Shown: one piece after another, positions 1 to 11,422 of the stretch
Layout: each line of letters begins with the position of its first letter
How positions within the stretch are numbered: the stretch's first letter is position 1
From: Tritrichomonas musculus
Lineage: Eukaryota > Parabasalia > Tritrichomonadida > Tritrichomonadidae
Direction of reading: 5' to 3'
DNA length: 64,000 nucleotides
Assembly: GCA_039105265.1 (NCBI GenBank)
Contig: JAPFFF010000008.1
Location: 62,001 to 126,000 of the forward strand
Program-made: the position numbers and the translations under genes
Notes under the pieces: generated by a model
The model's database searches: none
The model's input: the letters and a program-made list of their open reading frames with translations, nothing else
What the model was told of the DNA's origin: nothing

Positions 1-1210
1 CTATATCTGTAATGGGTTCATCCGCTGTAGTGGAATACGTAGTATTATTGGTGGATTCATCTGCGGTAGCAGAGTACGTAGTATCAACGATCTCATCATT
101 AGTAGTGGATTTATCAACGATCTCATTAGTAGTAGTGGATTTATCAACGATCTCATTAGTAGTAGGTTCATCAGAGATATCATCATCACTTATACATAAT
201 ATATTCATCATTCTCTTCGAGAACTTCACTTTGTGAATCATCTGTTTTACCGAATCGCACACGACCGAATTTATATAATACATCATCCCAATTCGCTATA
301 CTCATTTCATTCCATGCTCTATCACGTAAGCTATTTAAATGTCGTTCAAATCGATTGTTGGGTATCGAGTACTTTCTCTTATTCATGTGCTTCCTATATC
401 GAACATATACATATACATCCGAATTTCGATTCCGATTTCTACCTAGAAATTGCTTAATACTAGATACAGTATCGATGTATTTTTGGACGAATATAGATAA
501 GATATTCTCTTTAATAGACTGTCCGTTCTGTATTGATGAGGTAGATATGATAACATCAACATCTTCTTCGAATAGTCCATCTTTATTATTATTGCTACCT
601 TATCGAACTCTTTAGTATATACTACTTGCTACTGCTGATGATCTATATTCGTCCAAGAACTTCGCCTGCTTTAGAGATTACATAATCGTTAATCCACATA
701 TTGATGAGAGATATAAACGAAATATCTATGTTAATAAGTTGTTACCAGATGCTGATGAACAACGTGCTGCTATAGTTAACTTAATCGATACAAAGAGAAT
801 GAATTATGACAAAGTATTAGTGAAGATAGAAGATAAGAAAGAGTGTAAGAGATTGAAGAATTGTTTGAGAGATAGATACAAGGTCGCTCTATATATAGGT
901 GATAACAAAGACAGAAATTTCACTTGTTGTTCAGTCTGATAAAGCACATTGTGATACTACTGCTGTTGTACCTTCTTTAGCTTATTTTGTTAATGCATAG
1001 ACAAATGTTGATTATGTTGTTGAACTACAAAATAAAATAGCAACATTTGAATCAAGATTGGCAGCATTAGAACAAAATGGTAATCAAGGCAGTTCAACTG
1101 GTGATTTGAGTTCATATGCCGCAAAAGCAGAAATATAACAATATAGAAAATTAAATGATTTAGCAGTGAAGTAGTATATGGTAAGGGGTGTTTCAGCAAA
1201 AATGCTTCCA
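1..1210. mobile_element. Decayed repetitive-element-like segment, family unassigned
   Basis: This stretch is less AT-extreme than the 2.4 kb that follows and shows short coding-like pieces on both strands without one intact gene. The minus strand near the left edge encodes repeats of a short acidic unit of the type TTNEIVDKS. The plus strand carries a piece with charged residues and a later coiled-coil-like piece. Nothing matches a family I can name; a virus-like or Maverick-like origin is possible but unproven. It looks old and broken, and it may begin left of the window. Confidence 0.35.
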
Positions 1211-3567
1211 CACCACCTTACAGAGCCATTCGATGCTTCGTGAGAAGCCTTTCACGAGCACTTAACAATTCGATATCGTTGTAAAAATAAGTTTATTTTT
1301 AGTACGACACCTCATTTTTCCAGGTTTTTGTTTGAAAAAAGCTAAAAAAATTATGTTTTATTTCCTAAATATCCTCTTCATTTCGATTGTGAGGAACTGT
1401 AATAAACGAATATTTATTTTTCTCTTTTTTATGGAGCATATTTATCTGAATTTAATGTATTTCAAAAGAATTTGTATAATTTTTGGAAATGGACAAATTC
1501 CTTGCTTAATTCAAGCTTTAATGCTATAAATTTATAGATTCATATATAAATTTTTTCTTTCAAAAGAGATCGACTCTCTCAAATTTTTTTGAATGAAAAA
1601 TAATAATATCTTAAAAATTAAATATTCTTTCTATTTAATAAATTTTAAATCAATATTATAAAAAATCTATATTCATTTAATATATCTTAAAAATCAAAAA
1701 AATTGTTATTTATTCAATAAATCATTTAAATATGTGTTTTTATTATTATATTTGAGGATTTTTCTTAAATGATTTATTATTTACATTATTTATTTGTAAC
1801 TTGAAATTTAATAATAATTTTTAACAAATTATATTATTGATAATCAAGAAATTTTTGTTTTTTATAAACAAAAATTTTGAATTAATAATTGAATAAAATG
1901 TTAGTTTTTGAAAAAATGTTTTTTTTACTCTCAAGTATAAGGAAATCAACGGAAATTAATATATTTTATATAATGTTGTGAATATAAATTATAATAAAAA
2001 GCATATATAATAAATCTAACTCACTTTTTTAATTTGATTTTTTTTAATTTTGACACTCTACTAAAATTATCCAATTTTAATATACTTTTAAATGAAAGAG
2101 TGGAAAATGCATTTTGTAAATTACCATAGAACAAGCTTAATAACATAAAAAATAGTCTGAAATGGTAAGATTAAAATATAACAAAAAACATTTTTGGCGA
2201 GATAAATGAACATTTATAAAACACATATGGTTAATAAAACAATTCTTCACTTAAAATTAGCAAATACTCAATAGCTTTTCCAAAAAAGTTGAAATAAATT
2301 AAAATTTCAGAACTTTTTGAATAGCCTTGATTGGCTCATTAAATTATATGCTATACAATGATTTTGTTTCTTTCATTGATCAAGAAAAACATTAAACGAA
2401 GTTCTTTGATCAATTCTTTATGCATAATATTTTAAATTATTATAAATTATATTTTTTCAAAACTTCATAAACAAGAAACAGTAATTGCAAAATAATCTTT
2501 TATAAATATGTATTTTAAAATGACCAGCACCATTTCATGAATTCCATTAGGTTTTGAGTAAATCTGCTTTTTTTTGAAAAACGGAAATAAACGTTCAAAA
2601 AAAAATATTTATCTCAATTTTTTTTTAATTTGAAAAAATTGAGACTAAAACAACCAATTGTCATTTTTTTGAATTAAAAAAAAAGATTACAACAGAAAAA
2701 GTTAACAACAATTCTGAGAATTTCAATACTCAGAAATCATTCCCGAAAAATTTAGAAACTTGATTGCAAAACTGGGAATTTATCTTACATGATATTTAAT
2801 TAATTACTTTTTAATTAATTTAAAAGATGTAAATACAATTATAAAAAAAGAATATATGACATGAATGTTATAAAATATTTATATATTTGGATATTTATAA
2901 ATTCCCAAAATCTCTTTGAATGGTAGAAATTAGAAAAAAAAACTCAAAAATATTTTCCCCTTTCAAAAGTTAAACTTTTTCTGTTTTTATTTTTTTTAGT
3001 GAAATATCTCTATTTTGGCTAATAGAATCGGCTTCATATTTAAAATTGCATCATGTTATTGATAATGCCAATCTTATTTAATATTAATTTTTTATTATTT
3101 TAGAATTTGATAACCGCCAAAAGTCGAACCCTTTTTTTCTTTCAAAAACTTTCTTTTTTTTTACTTGATATTTTTACTATTTATTTCAAAATAGAGCTAA
3201 ATGCCTTAACCTGAAAAAATGTTTATACAAAAATGTAAAGTATTTATTTGAAAACCTTTCAAAAATTCAAAGATCTCTATCTATTGATTTTTTTGAATAT
3301 GAAAGTGATCGACATAACGATTTTTTTTACTTTTCAGAAAATAAAATTATAAAGAAAAATTTGAAATAATTTCAAATAATTTATCATAGAGGAAAACTGA
3401 AAAAGTTCGAACTATATATTTTAAATCGACTTTTTCTGACAAATCAAAAATATGTTAAATGCACAAACGATTTCCTATTTTAATTTCTATTCGAAATTGC
3501 TAAAGAAATGATGTTGTTTAAAAAAATCGTTTTTTTAAAAGATAGAAAATTCAATACTATAGAATTT
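1211..3567. other. AT-rich intergenic region
   Basis: I see no supported gene here. Small reading frames such as 1332-1529 are dominated by Lys, Ile, Asn and Phe, as expected for AT-rich noncoding DNA. The sequence is made of A/T runs and lacks tRNA A/B boxes or long inverted repeats. Confidence 0.6.
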
Positions 3568-3576
3568 TCATTTATT
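3568..3576 (+). promoter_or_regulatory. Inr-like initiator of the cyclase gene
   Basis: TCATTTATT matches the trichomonad initiator consensus TCAYWYWTW. The A at 3570 would be the transcription start, giving a leader of about 50 bases, longer than the under-20-base leaders usual in Trichomonas. The site is therefore plausible but not certain. Confidence 0.4.
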
Positions 3577-3619
3577 CGTTTTTATAAAAAGATTTAAAAA
3601 ACAAAAATTTATATAAAAG

Positions 3620-6600
3620 ATGTCTGCTTCTGGCTCTATGAACGCACCTTCAAGTAGTGGCGAGTCCAAATACAATGGAATGATTAAGCAATCTTGGATT
3701 AAAATCCTCAGAAACTATTTTTTTGATTTATTTTCATACTTAGATTCAGTTGTCCCAAACTTTTACCCAATGCATGAGGTGGTTACAGTTTGGAGGATGA
3801 TTCAGTTCGTTGGACCTTGCTTATGCGCTGCTCATACTTCAATTTGGGATCCAGATAAAACTCCAGGCCGAGCTGTATCAATTTTATCAATATTTTTCCA
3901 TATTATTCCTGTTAGTTATAGACGTGCAGCATCTGCTATCGTTGAATTTATATATTGCGCTATCATTATTTTATTTTTCATTATAATTATTGGCGCCGCT
4001 TTTGTTTGCAAAAAGTCAGCAAAGCTTCCGACGGCTCTTCCATCAATTTTATCAGTTTATATTCATACTTTTGGCTATTTATTGCACCCAGTCAATATGA
4101 ATTTAGTTGGTGAAGACCTCGGGCGTTTAATTGATGGCCAATCCCTCGAACAAAACATGGTTGTTGAAATACTTTCAATTGCCCTATCGCTTGTTTGCTT
4201 TATCATTTGGTTTTGGTTTTTTGATCAGATATCAGTTATATCATTTCTTTTCCGACCTAATTCATTATTAAGTGTATTAAGTTCAACACAAATTTTTATT
4301 TTTATTACAACGAATCTGGTTACCTTTGTCCTTGCTGTCGCATCTCAATTAAGCAAATATCCATCAGCTGTCCTAACTTTTATTGGCTCCATACTTTACC
4401 TCCTCGGACTTTCTTCAGTCTATGCACAAGGATCTTACATCAGTTCTGCCCACAAACGACTTGTTTTCGCCTCTTCAATCACATCTTGCGCTTTTACTCT
4501 AGTAATGGGCATCTACACCATTGTCGGCAGGCGAGCTTCCTTTGCGGAACTCTTGATATTTTTCTGTGCCTTAGTCATTGTTTATTTGCTATCCGTTTTC
4601 ATACTTAAAAGGAGCCTTCGTAGGCAAATGAGGCTTCTTGATGACTTCCAAAGCAAAGCGATCACAATCGATGACATCGGCAAGCCCAAAATGGTCGTTA
4701 AAATAGGGATTACAGGGATGCAATTTGCCCATCCGGCAATATTGAACTGGCAGCTGTTTAGGGATGCCACAAATAAGTGGCCAGAGAACGTTAACATATG
4801 GGTCACTTTTGGCAAATTTGTTGCAATTTATCCAAATGAAAATCAGCTCCTTGCTCACATTATTTATACAATGGATTGTAACAAATTGAGCGGCAATTTG
4901 GCCAAACAAACAATGGCACAAGCAAGGACCGTCTATCAACAAAGAGAGTCTTCTTTAAGTACCGTCCTCAAGACTAAATTGAACCATTCTACAAAGCACG
5001 TTCAAGTGACAAAAAGAAAACTTCGTCACGTCTGGGATCTTGCAATTCAAGGCTCAATTAACGAGATGGAAGCGTCAATCAACAGTGCTTTCACAAGTGT
5101 TAATAAAACACGTTCTTACTTCAATCACTTGCTGCAACAATATCCAAATAATCGATTCGTTGCGAGAAGTTATTTACGTTTTATTTCAGAAGTTGAAAAT
5201 GATCCCAAAAAATTCAATGAATGGTCTGAAAAAGTGGGGAATTTACATCGTGGTGTATCAGTAAATGCTGACCATACAAACTTACTCGGTGTTCATGCCT
5301 TCCCTGGCCTTCCACCACAAGTTAGCGACGCTTATTCACAGCCAACATTGACTGAATCAGAGTCTTTCATTAATGACACTGAACACCAGAATGACGACCA
5401 CGCTTCAAAAACTGATGAATCGGCAGATCAGATCAATGTTATACGTGATTACATTGACGGCCTAAAAATACCAGGAACAACTTGCATTAAAATCTGGAAC
5501 ATTTTCCTCTATTTCATTTTGATTCTGTTTCCTTGTGCTCTAATGTTGTCCATCTTGCCCGGCTATTTAGATAGTCTCAGCCAAGTTTTATACTATGAGT
5601 ATCATTTGTCATATTTAAGAGCATTAACAATTGAGACACCTGTTTTTGCTAACCACTTTTTATGCGAAGAATTAGGCTTCTATCCAAAACCGCTATTTAA
5701 TATGGTACCTGAAGCTTATGGCTATGAAAATGAAACAGATAGAATGCTTCGATTTTTGCTGAGCGAAATGTCGAAGCAGGTTGAACAAGTCAGTAAATAT
5801 CGTCAATACATGAAGAAAGATAGTGATGTTAGCAAAGCACATTCCATCATTTTTAACGGCATCATTCCATACAAATTTTACAAAAATCAAATTCAAAACA
5901 TTTCTGCTAATTCAACACTTGCCGGCTGTGTTTCTGATGTCTCAATGCAAGCTGAAAAGTTAGTAAGATTAGTAGAATCATTGAATTGCACTGACCCAAG
6001 CAATGAAGATGCATGTTGGAATATTCAAAATCAGACTGAATTTTTGAATCCTTACATGAATTACGGTATTATTTGTGATAGCATTACGAATGCCCTCAGA
6101 AATATCAACACCTTTTTGTATAGGAATGTTGACAATGTTGAGAATTTGTGTATGTTTATCTGTCTGTTTGTTTGTGTTGTTTATGCATTGATCATCATTG
6201 GAATTCTAGTTTATCAACTAGAAAATCTTCAGAAAAGTAAGATAGCTATTTATAAATGTCTGACATCGTTGCCCAAAAATATCGTTTCTTCGGTTTCAGA
6301 GTCATTAAGAATGCTGAAGAAAAGCGACACTGATGAAAACGGAGGAGTTGAAGAGACAGAAACAGAATTAAACAAACAAGATGAAAACATATTAAAAATA
6401 TTTTCATCATCAAGTGATGCATCATCAATGAAATCGTTAGATAAAACTGTATTAATTGTATCATCTGTTCTTTTCTTAGTCTGTGCATTAATCTGTACAT
6501 TTGTTATTGCTTTCACTTTCCCTGAAGTTGCTGAACAATTGAATAACAATTCTCCTCATCTCGGATTCATCTTAGGAACGTCTGCCTTTGGATTCTCAAC

Positions 6601-8347
6601 AATAGGAGCACTTGACAACTTAATTCTTGAATCAAATTGTCATGGATTATCAGGCAAACTTCATTATGATTGTGAAGATCCAAATAATGATCCAACAACT
6701 TTATTTCTTCGTAATTATGAAGTTAATTTTGTTCATGAAACATTATCAACATTCATTACTTATTATAATAATGCTCGTTTTGGACGAGAAAGTACAGGAC
6801 TATCGAATGTTCCTTCTTATTCATTGTATGAAACAGCTGTTGAAGAAGCTGATGCAATTCTTGATGGTTGTGAGAATTATAACATATCAAACAGTGCACC
6901 TGATTATTTCAGTTGTTATCCGGTCAATGTTCAAATCAACCTGTTTAAGCCTGTAATAACCGAAATTCTGACACCGATAAGAGACGGCGTTGCCATAAAA
7001 TACAACGCATCAAGTCCATTGGTTCAACAATTGTGGAACATGATGACAATCGGCATTTGCAGCAAGTTTTTGTATCCAATGTTTGATAACATTATTCCAG
7101 AAATGCTTAAAAATTTGAATTCAATTATTCCACCTGCTAACTCGGCGGTTATTATCGTTTTAATCATAGGATTCATTAACTTGATTGCAGTTCTCTTCCA
7201 GATTCATGTGTCTGAAACAAAAATGCGTTTTGCTCTTTCGTTTCTCACACAATGTCCACCTTCAGTTGTCCTTTCAAACCAGAAAATCATGGAAATTTTG
7301 TCAGGCGACTTCAGCTCCAAATCGAAAGATGTAAGTTCACACAACAGCCAATTCTTTGACTCAATTGTGGAGAGTATTCCTGACAGTGTGATTGTTTGTA
7401 ACTCAAACTACAAAGTCGTCAATACAAACAAAAGCACAGAAAGAATTTACGGCATTCAAAACAAAGATTTCATTGATAAAGATGCCCAAGAATTCTTCTC
7501 AAATAGTTCAATGTTTATCGGCGACACCAGCGAACTATTTGGCAAATCAGAAGGCAATGCGAAAATTGAATTCAAGAGCCAAAATAATGCTGACAATAAA
7601 TGCTTCCTTGACATCAACATCAGCCAAATGGCGGACAATTATGTAATCGTTACTCGTGACGAAACACAGACTGTTTTATACAACACTTTAATTGCTGAAG
7701 AAAAAGTGAAGAGCGACCGTTTATTGTCCTCAATTTTGCCGCCAAATCTCGTCAAACGCGTCCAAGATGGCGAGAAGAACATCAGCTTCGGCGTGCAAAG
7801 TGCAACAATCCTATTCCTTGATATAGTTGAATTCACGCCGTGGTGCGCGTCAAACACTGCGGCTATGGTCATGTCAACTTTGAATACTTTATTCAGAAAA
7901 TTCGATGAAAAATTGGCCACACATGGAACAATGACAAAAATAAAGTGCATCGGAGACTGCTACATGTGTTCTGGCGGAATTTTCGTCGAAATTAATCAGG
8001 CTGCAGTTCATGCTAAAGAAACCGTCGAATTCGGTTTGGAGGCAATTTCGGTCATTGAAGAAACTAACAAAGAATTGAACTTGTCTTTGAGAATTCGCGT
8101 CGGAATCAATACCGGCGGTCCTATCGTCGCTGGTGTGCTTGGCACAGAAAAGCCAACTTTCGAAATTTTGGGTCCTGCTATCAATATGGCCCAACAGATG
8201 GAAAATCACGGAGTCCCAATGAAGGTCCACGTGTCAAGGTCTACTTACGAACTTATTTATGGAGGTAATTTCGTAATTAAAGAACGTGGTCAAATTGAAA
8301 TTAAAAGAGGAACTGTGTTGACTTATTTAGTCGAACCTAAAAAATAA
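3620..8347 (+). CDS. Receptor-type class III adenylate cyclase with PAS-like domain
   Basis: This 1,575-residue membrane protein probably makes cAMP from ATP at the cytoplasmic face. The first ~340 residues hold many hydrophobic segments, with more near 623, 842, 943 and 1174. A PAS-like region starts near 1245 (SIVESIPDSVIV). The C-terminal cyclase domain shows metal-binding Asp1401 (FLDIVEFT) and Asp1446 (CIGDCYM). Lys1442 sits where adenylate cyclases have the purine-selecting Lys and guanylate cyclases Glu. Asn1522 (INMAQQ) is conserved, but the transition-state Arg four residues on is Gln1526, and the usual Asp/Cys purine contact is Glu1515. Large, many-membrane-span cyclases of this type are an expanded family in trichomonads; the ligand sensed is unknown. 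The frame is intact, the ATG is well placed and the stop overlaps TAAA. Whether the Gln lowers activity cannot be read from sequence. Confidence 0.93.
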   Translation: MSASGSMNAPSSSGESKYNGMIKQSWIKILRNYFFDLFSYLDSVVPNFYPMHEVVTVWRMIQFVGPCLCAAHTSIWDPDKTPGRAVSILSIFFHIIPVSYRRAASAIVEFIYCAIIILFFIIIIGAAFVCKKSAKLPTALPSILSVYIHTFGYLLHPVNMNLVGEDLGRLIDGQSLEQNMVVEILSIALSLVCFIIWFWFFDQISVISFLFRPNSLLSVLSSTQIFIFITTNLVTFVLAVASQLSKYPSAVLTFIGSILYLLGLSSVYAQGSYISSAHKRLVFASSITSCAFTLVMGIYTIVGRRASFAELLIFFCALVIVYLLSVFILKRSLRRQMRLLDDFQSKAITIDDIGKPKMVVKIGITGMQFAHPAILNWQLFRDATNKWPENVNIWVTFGKFVAIYPNENQLLAHIIYTMDCNKLSGNLAKQTMAQARTVYQQRESSLSTVLKTKLNHSTKHVQVTKRKLRHVWDLAIQGSINEMEASINSAFTSVNKTRSYFNHLLQQYPNNRFVARSYLRFISEVENDPKKFNEWSEKVGNLHRGVSVNADHTNLLGVHAFPGLPPQVSDAYSQPTLTESESFINDTEHQNDDHASKTDESADQINVIRDYIDGLKIPGTTCIKIWNIFLYFILILFPCALMLSILPGYLDSLSQVLYYEYHLSYLRALTIETPVFANHFLCEELGFYPKPLFNMVPEAYGYENETDRMLRFLLSEMSKQVEQVSKYRQYMKKDSDVSKAHSIIFNGIIPYKFYKNQIQNISANSTLAGCVSDVSMQAEKLVRLVESLNCTDPSNEDACWNIQNQTEFLNPYMNYGIICDSITNALRNINTFLYRNVDNVENLCMFICLFVCVVYALIIIGILVYQLENLQKSKIAIYKCLTSLPKNIVSSVSESLRMLKKSDTDENGGVEETETELNKQDENILKIFSSSSDASSMKSLDKTVLIVSSVLFLVCALICTFVIAFTFPEVAEQLNNNSPHLGFILGTSAFGFSTIGALDNLILESNCHGLSGKLHYDCEDPNNDPTTLFLRNYEVNFVHETLSTFITYYNNARFGRESTGLSNVPSYSLYETAVEEADAILDGCENYNISNSAPDYFSCYPVNVQINLFKPVITEILTPIRDGVAIKYNASSPLVQQLWNMMTIGICSKFLYPMFDNIIPEMLKNLNSIIPPANSAVIIVLIIGFINLIAVLFQIHVSETKMRFALSFLTQCPPSVVLSNQKIMEILSGDFSSKSKDVSSHNSQFFDSIVESIPDSVIVCNSNYKVVNTNKSTERIYGIQNKDFIDKDAQEFFSNSSMFIGDTSELFGKSEGNAKIEFKSQNNADNKCFLDINISQMADNYVIVTRDETQTVLYNTLIAEEKVKSDRLLSSILPPNLVKRVQDGEKNISFGVQSATILFLDIVEFTPWCASNTAAMVMSTLNTLFRKFDEKLATHGTMTKIKCIGDCYMCSGGIFVEINQAAVHAKETVEFGLEAISVIEETNKELNLSLRIRVGINTGGPIVAGVLGTEKPTFEILGPAINMAQQMENHGVPMKVHVSRSTYELIYGGNFVIKERGQIEIKRGTVLTYLVEPKK

Positions 8348-8850
8348 AAAAATTTTTTTGTTCGGAATTGGTTATCTTTTTTTTTTTTTTTTTTTTTTTT
8401 TTAGTGTATTGTTTAATAATTTGTATTTAGATGGCCATATGTTTAAATAGATAACGAATTATTTTAATAAAATTAATTTTATTTTAATATTATTAATTAA
8501 AAAAATGTGAACTGGCAGCATCGCTGGTCTAATGGTAGAGAAATGAATGCAATTCCATTTTACTCTTTACCAAATTATAGTGATATCATAGTAGATCATT
8601 TTTAAATAAAAAAATGAATGCTTGTTCTCATATTTTATAAGTAAAATGGTTAGATATATTGATGAAAGAAGATTTATACCACTTTTTATTTTGGGTAAGG
8701 GTATAGTTCATCTATTAAAAAAGCATACTGTGTTAATGAATAAAAGCTTTTGATGATATATCTTTAATTTTAAGAAGAAAACTAAAAATCTATTCATTTA
8801 TGTTTAAATAATTTATTTTAAAGATAATTATAAAATTGATTAAATAACAG
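8348..8850. other. Intergenic region with poly-T tract
   Basis: Directly after the cyclase stop lies a T-run at about 8379-8402. The remainder is AT-rich and holds one tRNA-like fragment, listed separately. Confidence 0.6.
8518..8575 (+). pseudogene. tRNA-Gly-like 5' fragment
   Basis: GCATCGCTGGTCTAATGGTA resembles the acceptor strand and D-arm (A box) of a eukaryotic tRNA-Gly. A TTCCA downstream could be the remains of a UCC anticodon loop. No T-arm with GGTTCGA and no matching 3' acceptor strand follows, so this is at most a decayed copy. Confidence 0.4.
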
Positions 8851-8921
8851 TCCGACATCGTTCAGCGGTTAGGATACGTGGTTTTCATCCACGGGATCGG
8901 GGTTCGACTCCCCGTGTCGGA
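8851..8921 (+). tRNA. tRNA-Glu (anticodon UUC)
   Basis: The 7-bp acceptor stem TCCGACA/TGTCGGA closes exactly. The anticodon stem CGTGG/CCACG encloses the loop TTTTCAT, giving anticodon TTC. The T-arm GGGGTTCGACTCCCC is canonical. A T-run (TTTTTTTTT) a few bases downstream is a normal RNA polymerase III terminator. No intron is seen. Confidence 0.96.
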
Positions 8922-9542
8922 AAGTTTTTTTTTTAACAATTTTTATAAATTTTTTATAATTCAATTTCTGTAATAAATAAGTAAGAATCATTCATCCTTG
9001 TCAAATCCATAAGTTGCATCCTTCTATATATAAATTCGTTTTGGTACTGATTATCAATATGAAAAGTTGCTAAAGAAAAATTTCATTTTGACAGATGCCT
9101 AATTTATTAATCAAATAAACATTTCCTTTAAATCTTTTATTATTATTTATGAATTTATAATCAATTTGTTATTACAAGCTTAATAATATGATAATATGAT
9201 TGGTGTAACTCAATTTTACATATATTAAACATTGAATTTAGTATCATTGAGAGTAAGAAAAAAAAAAAAAAAAAAATAAAATTGATTTTTATTCAAATTC
9301 CTTTATGCAAAAGCTTTATCTCATTGTTAATAGGTCAAAAAAATTAACCTTATGTACGAAAAAATAACGTTTTAACATATTATCAACTCTGTCTTCAGTT
9401 TTTTCAAAAACGACACTGTTAGCTTTTTAAAATATATTTAAGTTAAAAACATATATTATATTATATTTTCTTTTTATCATTAGGAAAAAAATACATTTTA
9501 AATAATATTTGTTAAAGATAATTATAATCATTGATAAATCGG

Positions 9543-9570
9543 CACTTTTTGAATAGTCATTCAAAAAGTG
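9543..9570. repeat. Short perfect inverted repeat
   Basis: Two 12-base arms, CACTTTTTGAAT and ATTCAAAAAGTG, are perfectly complementary around a 4-base spacer. The arms contain the CACTTTTTGA word found in other foldback repeats of this window. Confidence 0.85.
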
Positions 9571-9716
9571 ACTTGTAGAAATTTTTCTATGGATGGTGAA
9601 AAAGTTCGTATCTCTCATTTTATTGATATTTGGTTCGATTTAGCTTCGGCAATTTTTTTTCTCCATCTTTTTCAATGCAACAGCTTTCCAGAAACATCAT
9701 GTTTATTCAAAAAAAT

Positions 9717-9818
9717 ATATATAGCATCTTGTTAAGTCCAAATGTCATTTTTTTGGTCAAAAATTTTGGTTAAAAGGTCAAAAAAAGTGACATTTGGACT
9801 TAACAAAATGCTATATAA
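9717..9818. repeat. Foldback (MITE-like) inverted repeat, about 100 bp
   Basis: The left arm around TTAAGTCCAAATGTCA (from 9720) pairs with the right arm around TGACATTTGGACTTAA (ending 9815) over roughly 38 bases with about two mismatches. Both ends run into ATATA, which may be a target duplication or simple AT sequence. Confidence 0.75.
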
Positions 9819-9916
9819 ATATATATATAAAATGGTTACATTTATTGGAATAAAATTAAAAGAAAAGAAGTAGATATAAATTTTTTTTTAATAAAACAAA
9901 TAACACAAATTACATT

Positions 9917-11422
9917 TCAAATATCTTCAACAAAACCTTGCAATTCATTAAATTTAACCATGCTTTTAGTTTTTCCTATAGAATTATTGCCACCACTATT
10001 ATTATTATAGCCGTTGTTTGTGACATTTCCATTTTCATCCAAGAAATTACTCAATGAAGTTGAATGCAAAATGATTGGCTTTTTAATAGCCGTGTTATTC
10101 TTCCTTCTTGGATTAGTAATGAACATTTTACGAGCAATATTGACGCCAGCTCTTTTATTCCTTATTCCGTGGTGGACGTTTTGCATTCTAGCTGTTGTTG
10201 TCTCGCTTTTCAAATTTGGATTTCTGATTGAGAAGCAGATGCTTGTTCTCATTTTCTTATTGAAATTCTGAACTTTATAATAGACCGCCTCACTTTTTCT
10301 GAGACGTTTCAAAGGAGGAAAAGTTATCGTCTCAATTCTATTGTCCAATTGAAAAAGTTTCAAAATTGCTGAATTGTTGCCCATCTCGTGACTGTACGAA
10401 GAAGATGAAAAAATGGTGATGCACTTGTCACTGAAATGGGAACTCATGCCTTTCACGACGCACTGGTGGGCTCGAATCATTCTCCTCAGTGAATTTTTGA
10501 GAAGGAAAAGGTCAACAGCGTTGCCGTTGAAGAGGTAACCACGACCACGAGGATTGTCACCGTATAAGTAAGGAAAGCCGGGTGATGGATCGCTCCAAAT
10601 AACGTCTGAAAAAAGACGGTTGTCTTCAAAATTATTAATTGGCCGAATAATTCCGGTTTTAAGGTGATCTAGGCGCTCTAAGCGTGGACTTAAACCACCA
10701 TGTATACAAAACGTCGTTTTGTTGACAATACAACAAATGGGTAGATAGCTGAAGGCAGTGATAAATGAATTATATAATATTTCCGAATATTTGTAACAAT
10801 AGACACTTTTGTGGTTTGCAAGGTATTCTACTTCTGGATAATATTCTGGTTCTTTAATATATGAGGATTGTTCCTCTTCAAAATGATAATTTAATGGATC
10901 TGATTCAACATTTTTGATAACTGTAACTTTTTGGGATTTTTCTTGGGTGTGATAATTGAGAATCTCATCTTTAAAACCATACTGACTGCACATCGAATCA
11001 AATTCGTGGTTTCCTCGAATTAAATAATATTGATCTGGATACATGACTTTTAAAGCGAACAATAACGTAATACATTCTAATGAAAAATCTCCTCGATCAA
11101 CGTAATCACCAAGAAATAGAACTTTCGATTTGTTTTCTTGAATAAAATTTAAAATCCTTAGTAAATCATGAAAACTTCCATGAATGTCACCTACAATTAT
11201 TAAGTCACCTTCAATTTCAAGTATATTTTCTTCTTTCTCAAATATAGTTTGGGCTTCGGCACATAATTCAATCAATATTTCTTCGTTGAATGAAGGAATT
11301 GGATTTACATCTTTTGATTGATAACCAACCTCGAGTAATTTTTCAAGAGGGCTCGATAATATAAATGAATATGTAGCTAAAACATATGATGCTGATTGGG
11401 CCATTAATAATTTTTGAACCAA
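9917..11422 (-). CDS. PP1-like serine/threonine protein phosphatase
   Basis: This is a PPP-family metallophosphatase that removes phosphate from Ser/Thr. The signature motifs are in order: GDIHGSFHD near residue 78, GDYVDRG near 106, RGNHEFD near 136 and CIHGGLSPRL near 240. RAHQ and a late His complete the metal site. Between RGNHE and HGG there are about 50 residues more than in PP1, rich in Glu, Tyr and Ser, probably a surface loop. The loop that is SAPNYC in PP1 is SSSSYS here, so the Cys that reacts with microcystin is absent. The tail after about 370 is basic and then Asn/Gly-rich, without known motifs. The frame is intact at 501 residues against about 330 for plain PP1. The extra loop and tail may set localisation. 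Confidence 0.93.
   Translation of the reverse strand: MVQKLLMAQSASYVLATYSFILSSPLEKLLEVGYQSKDVNPIPSFNEEILIELCAEAQTIFEKEENILEIEGDLIIVGDIHGSFHDLLRILNFIQENKSKVLFLGDYVDRGDFSLECITLLFALKVMYPDQYYLIRGNHEFDSMCSQYGFKDEILNYHTQEKSQKVTVIKNVESDPLNYHFEEEQSSYIKEPEYYPEVEYLANHKSVYCYKYSEILYNSFITAFSYLPICCIVNKTTFCIHGGLSPRLERLDHLKTGIIRPINNFEDNRLFSDVIWSDPSPGFPYLYGDNPRGRGYLFNGNAVDLFLLKNSLRRMIRAHQCVVKGMSSHFSDKCITIFSSSSYSHEMGNNSAILKLFQLDNRIETITFPPLKRLRKSEAVYYKVQNFNKKMRTSICFSIRNPNLKSETTTARMQNVHHGIRNKRAGVNIARKMFITNPRRKNNTAIKKPIILHSTSLSNFLDENGNVTNNGYNNNSGGNNSIGKTKSMVKFNELQGFVEDI

Larger units (their letters stand above)
8922..9916. other. AT-rich intergenic region with foldback repeats
   Basis: No gene is supported. A run of about 22 A lies near 9258. 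The region holds two inverted repeats listed separately (9543-9570 and 9717-9818). The small minus-strand frame at 9427-9618 crosses the first of these and has no recognisable content. Confidence 0.55.

Noticed and set aside
1332-1529. 65-codon frame in AT-rich DNA
   Set aside because: Composition is that expected of random AT-rich sequence and it does not begin with ATG.
8379-8402. Poly-T as a retrogene tail
   Set aside because: Similar A or T runs occur in many intergenic places here (9258, 39968, 51808) without any retrocopy next to them.
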